From Hygrophila difformis (Eukaryota; Streptophyta; Magnoliopsida; Lamiales; Acanthaceae), in NCBI GenBank assembly GCA_030278955.1, contig JAOANR010000009.1, forward strand, positions 43,009,800 to 43,073,799: a stretch of 64,000 bases of DNA, read 5' to 3'. The position numbers were made by a program, and so were the translations under genes. The notes under the pieces are model-generated. The model was not told the origin of the DNA and ran no database searches. It saw only the letters and a list, made by a program, of their open reading frames with translations. The first letter of the stretch is position 1. Each line of letters starts with the position of its first letter. Below are positions 21,600-32,745 of the stretch, piece by piece.

Positions 21600-21918
21600 C
21601 AGTGCTGCCATTTCCCCTCCTTGGACTATTCAACCCTCTGGAGCTAGAGCTCGAAGTGTTTCTACATCCCTTCCACCTGCTCATCATAAAGCTGTCGTGG
21701 TTGTTGATGCATCGATTCATAAGCGAAAAAGATTCAAACGTCCTCTCAATTTTGGTGAAGGCAGACCATCGGATGGAGAAAGTGAGGATGAGATGTTCTC
21801 TCCCCTTTTTCAGACCCTGGCTCTGCAGATGATAGGGGACGAGCTTCTAGCCTTCCTCTTTGATTCCTTTTTGATGCATCTTTTGTCTCTTTCTATAATC
21901 TTTTTTATTATTACATGA
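21600..21918 (+). CDS. LINE ORF1, 3' part
   Basis: The continuation of ORF1 beyond element B. The second copy of the duplication (21595-21599) precedes it. The first codon is split: two bases lie at 10895-10896 and one at 21600. It encodes a serine/proline-rich stretch, a basic patch (HKRKRFKRP), an acidic segment and a hydrophobic C-terminus. It ends at TGA 21916-21918, which overlaps the ATG of ORF2 (ATGA at 21915-21918). The joined ORF1 is 497 codons including stop. Confidence 0.82.
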
Positions 21919-24455
21919 ACTTTACCGTTGGATTTTGGAATGTGCAGGGTGCTGGTTCTAAGGAATTCCTAAGGGAATTCAAAGACATTACGTACGCTAA
22001 AAAAATGGATTTTATTGCCTTATTGGAACCCAGAATAAGTGGTGGCCGTGCGGATAAATTCATCGCTCAGAGTAGATTCAACAACTCATTCCGTGTCGAA
22101 GCTGATGGCTTTTCTGGCAGATTATGGCTTCTTTGGAAGGACAGCGTGCACGTGGAAATCCTTGAATTTCATTCTCAGTACATAGACACCAGGATCTCTA
22201 TGAATGATCAGTCTTTGTTCATGACCACAGTTTATGCCGCCCCAAATAGATACAGACGATCTTGGCTATGGCATGAGCTAGCTCGTATCCATCTTTCTAG
22301 GACTGGTCCTTGGATTATTGGGGGTGATTTTAACTGTTTCAGCAGAATGGATGAAGCTCGAGGGGGTTCTATCTCTACCATTTCTATCACTGAACTGCAG
22401 TCTTGGCTTAGAAACTCTCGAATAGAGGAGCTCAGATACTTTGGTAGTCCCTACACCTGGGCTCGAGGGCGGCTTCGGAGGAGACTTGATCATATTATTG
22501 GTAACGAAGCATGGTTGTCCCTTTATCCGCATTGTACTACTCAAGTGCTACCTAGAATCCAATCGGATCATGCCCCTCTTCTCCTCAAGATTTTCAATGC
22601 TAATGATCCTAGGCTACCTAATGGTAGTAAACTTTTTCGTTTCCAAGCGGCTTGGCAGAATAATGCAGATTTTAGACACATTCTAAACACTATTTGGAAG
22701 ACCAATGACTCTTTTTGTGGTAAGTTTGAAGCGTTCAGGGGTAGAATTGAAGAATGGAGTTCTAGTTACTCTAAGGCCAAAGGTCAGCAAAAAGCTAGAA
22801 TCAGAGCTCGTTTAGCTGGGATTGAAAGAGTAGTTCATTGGGAAGATAATAGTTTTTTATTAAGACTCCATAAGCAGCTTGTTTCTGATCTAAGTACTAT
22901 CCTTAAGGAGGAAGAATCTCTTTGGATCCAACGGAGTGTCAGAAACTGGAGCCTCGCCGGGGACCAAAATACTAAGTTCTATCATAACTTTGTTCGAGCT
23001 AGACGTGCTAGGAAGAATATTTCAATTCTGGATGATGCTCATGGTATTACAATTCAAGGGGAGAAAGAGGTTCACTCTATGGTAGTCGACTACTTTAGAT
23101 TCCTATTCCAAGATGAAGCTAGTATCCAGTCTGTATCTCGGATTTTGCCAGCTTCTTTGCCTCAGATTTCTATTTCAGATAAAGAGCTTTTGGATCAGGC
23201 ACCCTCCTTTGAAGAGACAACCAAAGCAGTCAAAGCAATGGCTCCTCTCAAAGCCCCAGGTCCTGATGGCTTTCATGCCTTTTTCTACCAACAAAATTGG
23301 GCCACTATAGGACAATATGTTCATTCATTTATTTCAGACTGCTTTCGGGGCCTTTGCTCTATCAAGGCTGTCAACCAAACACAGATTATCCTCCTCCCCA
23401 AAGTCCCTAATCCGAAGACTGTCATGCAACTCAGACCTATCAGTCTCTGTAATGTTATTTATAAAATTCTTACTAAAGTTCTTGCTAATAGATTAACATA
23501 TATCATGCCACAGATCATAGCTTCGGGTCAAGCAAGTTTTGTCAAAGGTAGGATCATCCATGACAACATTGTCACATGTCAGGAAATTTCTCACTTCATG
23601 GAGAAATCTGTTGCTAAACCAGGCTTCATGACTATCAAACTTGATTTAGAGAAGGCTTATGACAAGCTCAACTGGAGCTTTATCAGAGCCACTCTCTCTG
23701 AAGCAGGTTTTCCTTCCTCTTTTATTAATATTGTTATGAGTTGTGTGGAGACTTCTTCTTTACAGGTTTCTTGGAATGGGGTACTTTCACAACCTTTTAC
23801 TCCATCTAGAGGCATTAGACAAGGGGATCCTATCTCCCCATACTTATTCATACTATGTATGGAAAGACTTGGCAGGCTTATTACAAAAGCTGTGGAGGAT
23901 GGCCAATGGCAGGCTGTAAGTTGGCAACATAATAATATCAGAATTCCTTATTTGTTTTTTGCTGATGATATTCTTCTTTATGCTAAAGCTACCACTGACC
24001 AAGCTGTTCTTATCAAACATATTCTTGAGAGTTTTTGTGAAGCTTCAGGTATGAAGATTAGTATTCCAAAATCTAGGATCATCTTTGGCAAAGTGGTTGG
24101 ACGGGCAACCAGGTTCAACATTGAATCTATCCTAGGCTTTCAAAGTTCAGCATCAATTGGAGCCTATCTTGGCATTCCCCTCTCCTCGGGAAGGCGCTCA
24201 GCTAAAGACTTTAGTTACCTCATTGATCGGGCTAATAGTAAAGTTAATGCATGGGCCAGCAAGCACCTAAGTCTTGCTGGACGTATCACCCTTGCTAAGG
24301 CAGTACTCCAGGGCTTGAATACTTATACTATGCAAATTTCTAGGCTCCCTAAGTCGATTTCTAGAGAGTTAGATTCTATCACCAGTAATTTCATATGGGG
24401 CTCTACTACTCTCAGACGTAAAGTTCATCTTTTAGCTTGGGATCGTATCATTGTC
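21915..24455 (+). CDS. LINE ORF2, 5' part (endonuclease and reverse transcriptase)
   Basis: ORF2 supplies the nicking and copying activities for target-primed reverse transcription. The APE-type endonuclease occupies about residues 1-230 (FWNVQGAG near the N-terminus, GGDFNC, and SDHAPL near its end). The reverse transcriptase follows (PGPDGFHAFFYQ, RPISLCNVIYKI, GIRQGDPISPYLF) with catalytic FADD at residues 682-685. The start is the ATG overlapping the ORF1 stop. Codon 847 ends exactly at the C insertion (24455). The predicted read-through past 24455 is LTR sequence. No stop or frameshift is seen up to that point. Confidence 0.93.
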
Positions 24456-24822
24456 TGTAACACCCCGGATTTGATAACCCAGGCCGGGATGTCACCGCCG
24501 CATTTCCCTAGCAAGACACGGCTTCCCGAGCTCGCTAAGGAAACGCAAGGCTTGTGGGTATGGAAAAGATTTAAAACATTTCAAGATTTAGTCCGGAAAT
24601 TTATAATACTTAGTACGATAGTAGAAATTATCACGTGCGGAAAATAAATAAGGTAAGTGCAGCGGAAAGTAAAATCACGGCCAACATGGCCAAATCCTCG
24701 GGTTTAACAGACCCGGTAAAAACAGTACGATGCAGAAATTTAAAATGTCCATTATGATTTCCCCCAAGTGCATATGCAATGCGTCACTCGACGTACTCTG
24801 AAAAAAGAAATGACAACGGTTG

Positions 24823-24842
24823 TCAGTATAAAAATATACTGA
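24823..24842 (-). other. U5 stem-loop, left LTR C
   Basis: TCAGTATA and TATACTGA pair over 8 bp around the loop AAAA, followed by GTAAGTTAA. It lies 367 bp from the LTR end, against 385 in B and 391 in A. Confidence 0.72.
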
Positions 24843-25118
24843 GTAAGTTAATCCCTAACTACAAATAAAAGGGGTTACAAGTGTTTAAACTAAAGATTTC
24901 GCTTACCGTACGGGGATTTAAAAATACATGATTTATTTGCAGCGGAAAATCATGATTAAAGAACTTAATTTAAAAAGCGAAATTTAAAGCATAAATTAAG
25001 ATGCGTAAATTTTAAATGCATAATTAAAGACAGGATAAATACGATTTAAGCATAATGAAACACTCACACGAGTCTTTTACTTTTCATCCCGTAAACTAAG
25101 AAGAGGACACCATACCGG

Positions 25119-25335
25119 GAGATCACTAACGAGGCAATCTCAACATAGGACCACTAACGAGGCAGTCCAAACAATGGGAGACCACTAACGAGGCAGTCTC
25201 AAAGATAGTAGGACCACTAACGAGGCGATCCACAAAGATAGTAGGACCACTAACGAGGCGATCCACAAATACAGCGCGCGAGATCACTAACGAGGCAATC
25301 TCAGATAGTAAGGAGACCACTAACGAGGCAGTCTC
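25119..25335 (-). repeat. hairpin array with covarying stems, left LTR C
   Basis: Seven units share the loop CACTAACGAGGC (plus A or G) and have changing but complementary stems: GAGAT/ATCTC (units 1 and 6), GGAC/GTCC (unit 2), GAGAC/GTCTC (units 3 and 7). Units 4 and 5 (GGACC/GATCC) have one mismatch. Spacing is irregular (about 29-35 bp). Confidence 0.8.
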
Positions 25336-27214
25336 AAAGATAATGATAGTATGAAGATCGGCTCAGCCTAGTGAATGGGATTTTTCGAAAGTTCGTATTT
25401 CAAAGTTATCAAATGATCGATATCGCGTTTCCATAGTTCGAGTTTTCTCAAGTTCGAAAAATCCTATTCGAGGCAGTTTACGCCTTTCTTAATTTAAAAT
25501 TCGTTCCTTTTCCAAAAATTCTGAAATTTTTACAGTAATTCAAAAACACACACACGAACAACTTTCATGTTTTAAGTTTTTGGAAATAAGGTTCCGAAGT
25601 GAGTTGAAATTTGAGTTTATTGCAAAGAATAATTTATGTCTCAAAAACCGTTTTCGTCACAGGTTCGTGCAACGCCGATTAAAAATTCATTTCAAAACCA
25701 ATCGATGTGAAATTTTTACAGTAACTACACGACACATTAAGAAACAACTTTCATGTTTTAGGTTTTCGGAAATAATGAATTCTTGGTACTCAAAAATCGA
25801 GTGCAACTCACTGCATACTCATGGCCCTTAAAACGAATTCAAAACAGTTCTAAAATCTTGGCCGTTTGACATATCAAATGAACACCAAAATCCGTGAAAT
25901 TTTATAGGCATAATCTAGACACAATTATCTACAACTTTTGTTTAGGAATGCAAAGTTAAATCATTCGAAAAATGGGTGAAAAACATGCATCAAGTTGAAT
26001 GAAGGAATCTGTCACAGATTTAAATCGTTCGGTTCGATACAGAAAGTTCATGGCGAAAATTGGGATAGCAAAACTTAATGTCAACGGCTGAAATTTGGAC
26101 ACAAGATAGATAAAGGTGTTAGGAACAACTTTTATGTTGAAAAGTTTTCGGTTTGAATTCCCGAAGGTCGAATTTTTGGCGAGTCTTTAAAATTGGACGA
26201 AAATAGGGTTTTTGAAAACCGATTTTTGTTACAAGCCTATATCTCAAGATTTAAACAACAAACAACCACGAAAATTTGTGAGTAAGGTTTTAACTTACTT
26301 AGAATGATGATAGGGTCGCTGGATTGGGTTTCCGGACGTCCTAGGGTCACGACGAACGGCCAACTTCTCCGATCGCTTTTTGTTCGTTTTCCGACGTGAA
26401 ATCGTAGTAAGGAATTAGTGTTAGAATTCGAGTTTCGGAGACTCATGGACTGATGGAACGCTATATTAAGACTTACCAAGGTTCTATGAAGTCGTGGCTC
26501 AGTCCCGTTCACCTCGTCGTCGCCGGAATGTTCGCCGGAAAGCTTCGTCGGGAGAGTTTGGCTTGGAGAGGGAGTTTGTAAGTATGGTGGGGATGGGTTT
26601 CTGTGGGATTAGGGCCTTTGAGGCTCCCCAGCCGCCCCTAAGCCTTCCTTAAGGCTGGAATTTGGTTTCCCTCGAAGGGAATTGAAATTTAGGCAAGAAA
26701 ATCACCCCCGAATGGAAAGATTACACCTTCAGCTCCTCTGGCGCGGAGGTGGCGCGCACCCACCCCTATGGTCGCGCGGGGCACGCGTGCCAGGCCTGGC
26801 GTCGCGACGCCCTTGGCCGCGCGGTGGCCGCGCGGCGGCGCGCGGACAGCGCGGGCCGGCCGGACCGGCCGGTTCGGCGATCCGCGTGTTCCGTCGGGTC
26901 TTCCCTCGCTTTCCCCTATCAGTTTTCTACGTGTTAGCTCGATTCCCTGGGTCGTCTTCGTTGCGGAATCTTCTCCTTAATCTTGTTACGAGTCCGGCTT
27001 ATCGCTCGCAACATTTCTGGGTCCTACTTAGCCTAGTCTAAATTGGTTCCAACATCTCCTATCGTCCTTGTGATCTAATTCGTGATGTATTTTGTGATTT
27101 ATTTCGTGACTGAACTTAGAAATTAGTTCTAAGCTGCCTACGTACCCTGTGAAGGGATCAAGTCATGACGTAGTTCAAAACAATTTGAATTTGTTTTTTT
27201 TCCCGGGTGTTACA

Positions 27215-27230
27215 TCCTCCCCCCCTTAAG
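27215..27230 (-). other. polypurine tract, element C
   Basis: Minus strand CTTAAGGGGGGGAGGA immediately before the 3' LTR, the expected primer for plus-strand DNA synthesis. It starts 8 bases beyond the pol stop codon. Confidence 0.85.
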
Positions 27231-27237
27231 AATACAG

Positions 27238-30200
27238 TTATGTCCCCATAACTGTGGTCGGGTCGTCTTGGAAGAGGGTAGGGTAACGTTGCCTCATGTC
27301 GGCTTCCAATTCCCAGGTTGCCGTCTCCGTCTCGTGGTTGGACCACAGGACCTTGACCATCCTTACAGTTTTATTCCTTGTCACCCTTTCCTTGTAGTCG
27401 AGTATTTGCACCGGGGTTTCTTCATAGGTCAAGTCATCATCCAATTCGATTACGTCCGGTTGGAGTACATGCGACGTGTCGGGCACATACTTCTTTAGCT
27501 GGGAAACGTGAAACACGTTATGGACGCGTGCTAGTTGAGGCGGCAGCGCCAGCCGGTACGCCAGATTCCCCACTCTCTCTAGGATCTCATATGGCCCTAT
27601 GTACCGTGGGCTCAGTTTCCCTCGCTTGCCAAAGCGCATTACGCCCTTCATTGGCGATACTTTCAGCATGACCTTGTCACCGACTTGAAATTCCAAGTCC
27701 TGCCGTCTCACGTCCGCATAACTCTTTTGCCGGTCCTGAGCGGCTCTCATCTTCCCCTGGATAACCTTAACTTGCTGAGCCATGTCCTCCACCAGTTGTG
27801 GCCCTACCATCATTATTCGATCGTTCTCTTCCCAACTCAATGGGCTCCGGCATCTTCGTCCGTACAGCGCTTCGAAGGGCGCCATGCCGATGCTCGCATG
27901 ATAACTGTTGTTATAGGAGAACTCGATCAAGGGTAAGTGGTGCTCCCAACTTCCCTTGAATTCCAACACACAAGCCCTCAACATGTCCTCCAGCGTCTGT
28001 ATAGTTCGCTCCGTCTGTCCATCCGTCATAGGGTGGAACGCCGTACTCATCTTTATCTGCGTCCCCAGAGCTTCTTGCAGCTTGGTCCAAAACTGGGAGA
28101 CGAATCTGCTATCCCTATCCGAGATGATGTCATGCGGCACCCCGTGCCGGCGTACCACATTGTCTACGTATGCTCTTGCTAGTTGGTCCATTGTCCAAGT
28201 GTCCTTCATCGGGATGAAAATGGCGGCCTTCGTTAACCTATCCACAATCACCCAGATCTTATTCATTCCTTTTGGCGAACGTGGCAACCCTGAAACAAAA
28301 TCCATGGAGATGCTATCCCACTTCCAGCTTGGGATCTCCAATGGTTGCATTAATCCTAAGGGCTTTTGCCGTACTGCCTTGATCTTCTGGCAGGTAAGGC
28401 ACCTTGCCACGAATTCGGCCACCTCTCTCTTCATGTTCGGCCACCAATAATTTTTCTTCAAGTCCTTGTATAGCTTATCCCCTCCGGGGTGGACCGAGTA
28501 GGGGGTGCTATGGCCTTCCTCCATCACCTTCTTCTTCAGATTTGCAGACTCCCGCGGTATACACCATCTTCCCCTGAAGCGGATGCTCCCGTCCTCGTGA
28601 ATCTGGAAATCTACTGCCTTTCCCTCGGCAATGCTTCTCCTTATTTCCTCCATCTGTTCGTCACCCGCCTGGGCGAGTCGTATTTCTTCGAATACGGTAG
28701 GGCTTGCTACCATCGCGTTGACGACCTCGGTTACCGTACCGGGCTGCACCAGTTCCAGGCTTAGTTTCGCCAAATCTCTGTACAATTCGGCCGGTATCAC
28801 CAGTGAGTTCGTGACGTGTTGCGCCTTCCGACTCAAGGCGTCGGCCACGACGTTGGCCTTGCCCTCGTGATACGCGACTTCTAGGTCGTAATCTTTGATC
28901 AGTTCCAACCACCTCCTCTGCCTCAAGTTCAGCTCTCTTTGCGTGAATATGTACTTGAGGCTCTTATGGTCGGTGAACATCCGACATTTCCGCCCATAGA
29001 GATAGTGTCTCCAGATTTTCAGGGCGAACACGACCGCGGCCAGTTCCAGATCGTGCATCGGGTAGTTTTGCTCGTGCGGTTTCAGCTGTCGTGATGCGTA
29101 TGCTATGACTTTTTGATCCTGCATCAGTACGCATCCCAGTCCTTCTCTCGAGGCGTCGCTATACACCTCGAAGTCTCCATCCTCTGATGGTAACGCCAAC
29201 ACCGGCGCCGTGGTAAGTCGTTTCTTCAGCTCCTGGAATGCGGCTTCGCACTCGCCAGTCCAGTCATACTTCACCCCCTTCTTCAGCAGTTGGGTCAATG
29301 GGCGGGCGATTTTGGAGAAGTCTTGGACAAATCGCCTGTAGTAGCCCGCCAGTCCGAGAAAGCTTCTTATCTCCGTTGGGCTCTTCGGGGGTACCCACTC
29401 AGTTACAGCCGAGATTTTTGCCGGGTCTACCGCCACTCCGCTGGCGGATACGATATGCCCAAGGAATGTTACCTCCCTCAGCCAGAAGTCGCATTTGGAC
29501 AACTTCCCATATAGCTGATTTTCTCGGAGGATCCCCAGCACTTTATGTAAGTGCTCGGAATGTTCTTCCTCGTCCCTTGAGTAGACCAAGATGTCGTCTA
29601 TGAATACCACTACGCATTGATCTAACAGTCCTCGGAACACGTTATTCATGAGGTTCATGAACATCGCCGGGGCGTTCGTCAGTCCGAATGACAGTACTGT
29701 GAATTCGTAGTGTCCGTAGCGAGTCCTGAACGCTGTCTTCGGGATGTCCTTCTCAGCAATTCGCAGCTGATGATATCCCGATCGCAGATCGATCTTGGAG
29801 AACACAGTAGCTCCCTTCAATTGGTCAAACAGATCCTCGATTCTGGGCAACGGATACTTGTTCTTGATAGTGACTTGATTAAGTCCCCTATAGTCAATAC
29901 ACAGTCTCAGACTCCCATCCTTCTTTTTGACGAATAAGACCGGTGCTCCCCATGGAGACGTACTCGGTCGGATATATCCCTTTTCCAGCAATTCTTCGAG
30001 CTGTTCCTTTAGCTCCTTCATCTCCGGCGGTGCCATGCGGTAAGGAGCCTTTGATACAGGTTCCGTTCCCGGGATAAGATCTATGGTGAACTCGAGATCC
30101 CTCTCAGGGGGCATGCCAGGAACGTCCTCTGGGAATACATCCGGGTACTCTCTCACCACCGGAATGTTGTCTATCTTTACCCCTTCAGCCTCGAGGTTGT

Positions 30201-30651
30201 GAACGTAGCATGCGTATAGCGCGTGGCCCTTACGCATTAGGCTACCTAGCTCTAGGACGTTGATTAACTTGTTAGATTTCTTAGGGGGTTGAGAGTAGAA
30301 GATGACTCTTTTCCCCCTACTTTTTGACAGCGTGATCTTTTGCTTTTGGCATTCGATCACGGCCTTATACCGGGTTAGCCAATCCATTCCTAGTATGACG
30401 TCAAAGTCCCTGACGTTGAACTCTACCAAGTTTGCGAAAAACTCTACGTTCTTTATCACTATAGGTATTCCATTGTAGCGTTTAGAGCATGCTATTACTT
30501 CTCCAGAGGGCAGTTGGATGCCTAAGCTAATTATCTCGCACTTAGGTAGATCTAGTTCAGTTACGACTCCCGAAGATACAATCGAGCAACTGGCTCCGGA
30601 ATCAAATAAGACTCTAAGTGGAGTACTTAGGACATGGAAAGTACCTGCCAT
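27238..30651 (-). CDS. pol: chromovirus pol polyprotein (1,137 aa)
   Basis: Cleaved polyprotein that copies and integrates the element. Aspartic protease at the N-terminus (DSGAS, catalytic D17). Reverse transcriptase about 190-400 ([24 protein letters not shown] with catalytic D352/D353). RNase H about 490-610 ([13 protein letters not shown]). Integrase from about 715: HHCC zinc finger ending CLTCQ, then DDE in [16 protein letters not shown] and TERTIQ. C-terminal chromodomain about 1075-1130 ([21 protein letters not shown]), which typically directs integration to modified chromatin. The frame is intact. The ATG lies just before the protease. Upstream, the frame is open for about 28 codons to a stop, so there is no gag-pol fusion; gag would have to come from another element. 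Confidence 0.95.
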   Translation of the reverse strand: MAGTFHVLSTPLRVLFDSGASCSIVSSGVVTELDLPKCEIISLGIQLPSGEVIACSKRYNGIPIVIKNVEFFANLVEFNVRDFDVILGMDWLTRYKAVIECQKQKITLSKSRGKRVIFYSQPPKKSNKLINVLELGSLMRKGHALYACYVHNLEAEGVKIDNIPVVREYPDVFPEDVPGMPPERDLEFTIDLIPGTEPVSKAPYRMAPPEMKELKEQLEELLEKGYIRPSTSPWGAPVLFVKKKDGSLRLCIDYRGLNQVTIKNKYPLPRIEDLFDQLKGATVFSKIDLRSGYHQLRIAEKDIPKTAFRTRYGHYEFTVLSFGLTNAPAMFMNLMNNVFRGLLDQCVVVFIDDILVYSRDEEEHSEHLHKVLGILRENQLYGKLSKCDFWLREVTFLGHIVSASGVAVDPAKISAVTEWVPPKSPTEIRSFLGLAGYYRRFVQDFSKIARPLTQLLKKGVKYDWTGECEAAFQELKKRLTTAPVLALPSEDGDFEVYSDASREGLGCVLMQDQKVIAYASRQLKPHEQNYPMHDLELAAVVFALKIWRHYLYGRKCRMFTDHKSLKYIFTQRELNLRQRRWLELIKDYDLEVAYHEGKANVVADALSRKAQHVTNSLVIPAELYRDLAKLSLELVQPGTVTEVVNAMVASPTVFEEIRLAQAGDEQMEEIRRSIAEGKAVDFQIHEDGSIRFRGRWCIPRESANLKKKVMEEGHSTPYSVHPGGDKLYKDLKKNYWWPNMKREVAEFVARCLTCQKIKAVRQKPLGLMQPLEIPSWKWDSISMDFVSGLPRSPKGMNKIWVIVDRLTKAAIFIPMKDTWTMDQLARAYVDNVVRRHGVPHDIISDRDSRFVSQFWTKLQEALGTQIKMSTAFHPMTDGQTERTIQTLEDMLRACVLEFKGSWEHHLPLIEFSYNNSYHASIGMAPFEALYGRRCRSPLSWEENDRIMMVGPQLVEDMAQQVKVIQGKMRAAQDRQKSYADVRRQDLEFQVGDKVMLKVSPMKGVMRFGKRGKLSPRYIGPYEILERVGNLAYRLALPPQLARVHNVFHVSQLKKYVPDTSHVLQPDVIELDDDLTYEETPVQILDYKERVTRNKTVRMVKVLWSNHETETATWELEADMRQRYPTLFQDDPTTVMGT

Positions 30652-31002
30652 CCTGTTACAACCGAGGAAGGTGTAAAGTTCAGGGAGATTCGATAAAGTG
30701 GGAAAAAAAGGTCTTGCTGAATTGTATGGTGCTTATCAGGAGTTGGTCAGTATTTGCATTTATTTATTCAGTCGTTTAGGGTTTTAGGGTCTGAGGTACT
30801 TGTCGTTTTGTTATGCAGAAATAGATGCGTTGTTTGTCTGTCGGCGCTTTGTTAAGATATAAAGATGGTGTATAAAATAAGTGTTTGTGACTTTATTGCC
30901 CAGTAGAAGTTTTTGTTTTGATACAAGCGACAAGTAGCAAAGATCCTGAAAATAGTTGGGAAAATAGAAAAGGAGAACAATGGGAATAATGCATCAAAAT
31001 CT
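30652..31002 (-). other. element C spacer between ORF175 and pol
   Basis: About 350 bp, too short for the missing part of a gag. It includes TTTAGGGTTTTAGGG-type sequence near 30775 and a mixed-frame open stretch (30852-31190) that I do not accept as a gene. I see no zinc-knuckle codons. Confidence 0.6.
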
Positions 31003-31530
31003 CTAATCCTGCGAAGGGTAGGTGGTCGGGTCCTCCATGGGGTCATCCTCATCACTTGATTCCTCGATGGTGCCCATGCCAAGGGGCCCATGGAACACTG
31101 GGCTGGCTGGCCAACTGGGCCCAGCAGCAGGAGCAGGATCAACGATTGCAACTGGGGTTTGGACGACTGCAGGGACAACGACGGGGTCAATAACGAGGCT
31201 AGTTACAGGGGGAGTTCCTGGGTTGAGTGGGGCAGGTGGAAGCAGATCATCCTTCAGGTGATGCAGTTGATGTCCCAAGACCCCTGCTTGGGTCTCTACG
31301 TCGTCAATCTGGGTCCGAAGCTCAGTCTCGCGGGTCTGGAGTTCGTTGATTTGGACTTGGAGTTGGGTTATATCTTGGTGTCCTGCTTGGCCCAGATTAG
31401 TTAGGTGGCCCAAGTTAGCTTCCATTTGCTCTACCCTTAGTCTGAAGTTGTTCACGTTTTGAGGAGATTCGAGGTATGCTTCAATCAACCTCATTAGTAG
31501 GTTGATCATGTTCACGTTTGGGGAAGCCAT
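31003..31530 (-). CDS. coiled-coil, acidic-tailed protein in the gag position of element C (175 aa)
   Basis: First ORF after the leader (ATG at 31530-31528), where gag normally lies. Residues about 10-95 have leucine/valine/isoleucine spacing typical of a coiled coil (VEQMEANLGHLTNL, ITQLQVQINELQTRETEL). A proline/valine-rich stretch follows (about 96-145), then an acidic tail (ESSDEDDPMEDP). No Retrotrans_gag core or CCHC zinc knuckle is seen, and it does not resemble the gag fragment of B. It could be a highly diverged or replacement structural protein, a captured sequence or a remnant. Function unknown. Confidence 0.65.
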   Translation of the reverse strand: MASPNVNMINLLMRLIEAYLESPQNVNNFRLRVEQMEANLGHLTNLGQAGHQDITQLQVQINELQTRETELRTQIDDVETQAGVLGHQLHHLKDDLLPPAPLNPGTPPVTSLVIDPVVVPAVVQTPVAIVDPAPAAGPSWPASPVFHGPLGMGTIEESSDEDDPMEDPTTYPSQD

Positions 31531-31850
31531 CTATTGTTAACAAGGTAGGTTAGAGTTAGACGTTTTTCAGGCAAAGTTAAGATATGCATATATTTAAATC
31601 TAGATGCAACATGCAAGTGCAAGTCCCTTCCCCATAAAATTTAGTTTAAAATAAATTGCCAAAGGTTGGGCCTCTATAGTGGGCCAAAATTTAATATTTC
31701 TTGGGCTAAGATTTGGGCTATGTAAAAAGGATTATAGATTTTTGGGCTAAAAATAGTAGTAGTAGTCAAATAAATAATTTTAAAAGAAATAACACTTGGG
31801 CTTAAAAATATTGGTTTAAAATAATAGTAGTAGCTTTAAAAATTTTCCGG
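31531..31850 (-). other. element C leader
   Basis: Untranslated leader from the primer-binding site to ORF175. It resembles the B leader in its GGACCTCTATA-type and TTTAAAATAATAGTAG-type segments but lacks the 23-bp repeats. Confidence 0.6.
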
Positions 31851-31862
31851 GCTCTGATACCA
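31851..31862 (-). other. primer-binding site, element C (iMet)
   Basis: Minus strand TGGTATCAGAGC, three bases from the LTR at 31866. Confidence 0.93.
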
Positions 31863-32232
31863 ACTTGTAACACCCCGGATTTGATAACCCAGGCCGGGAT
31901 GTCACCGCCGCATTTCCCTAGCAAGACACGGCTTCCCGAGCTCGCTAAGGAAACGCAAGGCTTGTGGGTATGGAAAAGATTTAAAACATTTCAAGATTTA
32001 GTCCGGAAATTTATAATACTTAGTACGATAGTAGAAATTATCACGTGCGGAAAATAAATAAGGTAAGTGCAGCGGAAAGTAAAATCACGGCCAACATGGC
32101 CAAATCCTCGGGTTTAACAGACCCGGTAAAAACAGTACGATGCAGAAATTTAAAATGTCAATTATGATTTCCCCCAAGTGCATATGCAATGCGTCACTCG
32201 ACGTACTCTGAAAAAAGAAATGACAACGGTTG

Positions 32233-32252
32233 TCAGTATAAAAATATACTGA
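32233..32252 (-). other. U5 stem-loop, right LTR C
   Basis: Same as 24823-24842: TCAGTATA/TATACTGA, loop AAAA. Confidence 0.72.
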
Positions 32253-32528
32253 GTAAGTTAATCCCTAACTACAAATAAAAGGGGTTACAAGTGTTTAAAC
32301 TAAAGATTTCGCTTACCGTACGGGGATTTAAAAATACATGATTTATTTGCAGCGGAAAATCATGATTAAAGAACTTAATTTAAAAAGCGAAATTTAAAGC
32401 ATAAATTAAGATGCGTAAATTTTAAATGCATAATTAAAGACAGGATAAATACGATTTAAGCATAATGAAACACTCACACGAGTCTTTTACTTTTCATCCC
32501 GTAAACTAAGAAGAGGACACCATACCGG

Positions 32529-32745
32529 GAGATCACTAACGAGGCAATCTCAACATAGGACCACTAACGAGGCAGTCCAAACAATGGGAGACCACTAACG
32601 AGGCAGTCTCAAAGATAGTAGGACCACTAACGAGGCGATCCACAAAGATAGTAGGACCACTAACGAGGCGATCCACAAATACAGCGCGCGAGATCACTAA
32701 CGAGGCAATCTCAGATAGTAAGGAGACCACTAACGAGGCAGTCTC
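32529..32745 (-). repeat. hairpin array with covarying stems, right LTR C
   Basis: Seven units identical in arrangement to 25119-25335. Confidence 0.8.

Larger units (their letters stand above)
24456..27214 (-). repeat. element C, left LTR (3' LTR in element orientation)
   Basis: TGTAACACCCCGG to GGGTGTTACA. From U5 to U3: stem-loop, hairpin array, degenerate ACAACTTTCATG-type repeats (about 25520-26170) and a CpG-rich palindromic block (about 26740-26890). Open frames at 26682-27041 are in this CpG-rich block and are not genes. No convincing TATA box was found. Confidence 0.94.

Noticed and set aside
26682..27041. Arginine/glycine-rich ORFs in the CpG-rich block (also 34092-34451, 6721-7152, 12960-13217)
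   Set aside because: They come from GC-rich LTR U3 sequence with few stop codons, are antisense to the element, and match no domain.
27268..30000. Plus-strand ORFs across element C (for example 27956-28450, 29238-29603)
   Set aside because: They are antisense shadows of the intact 1,137-residue pol.
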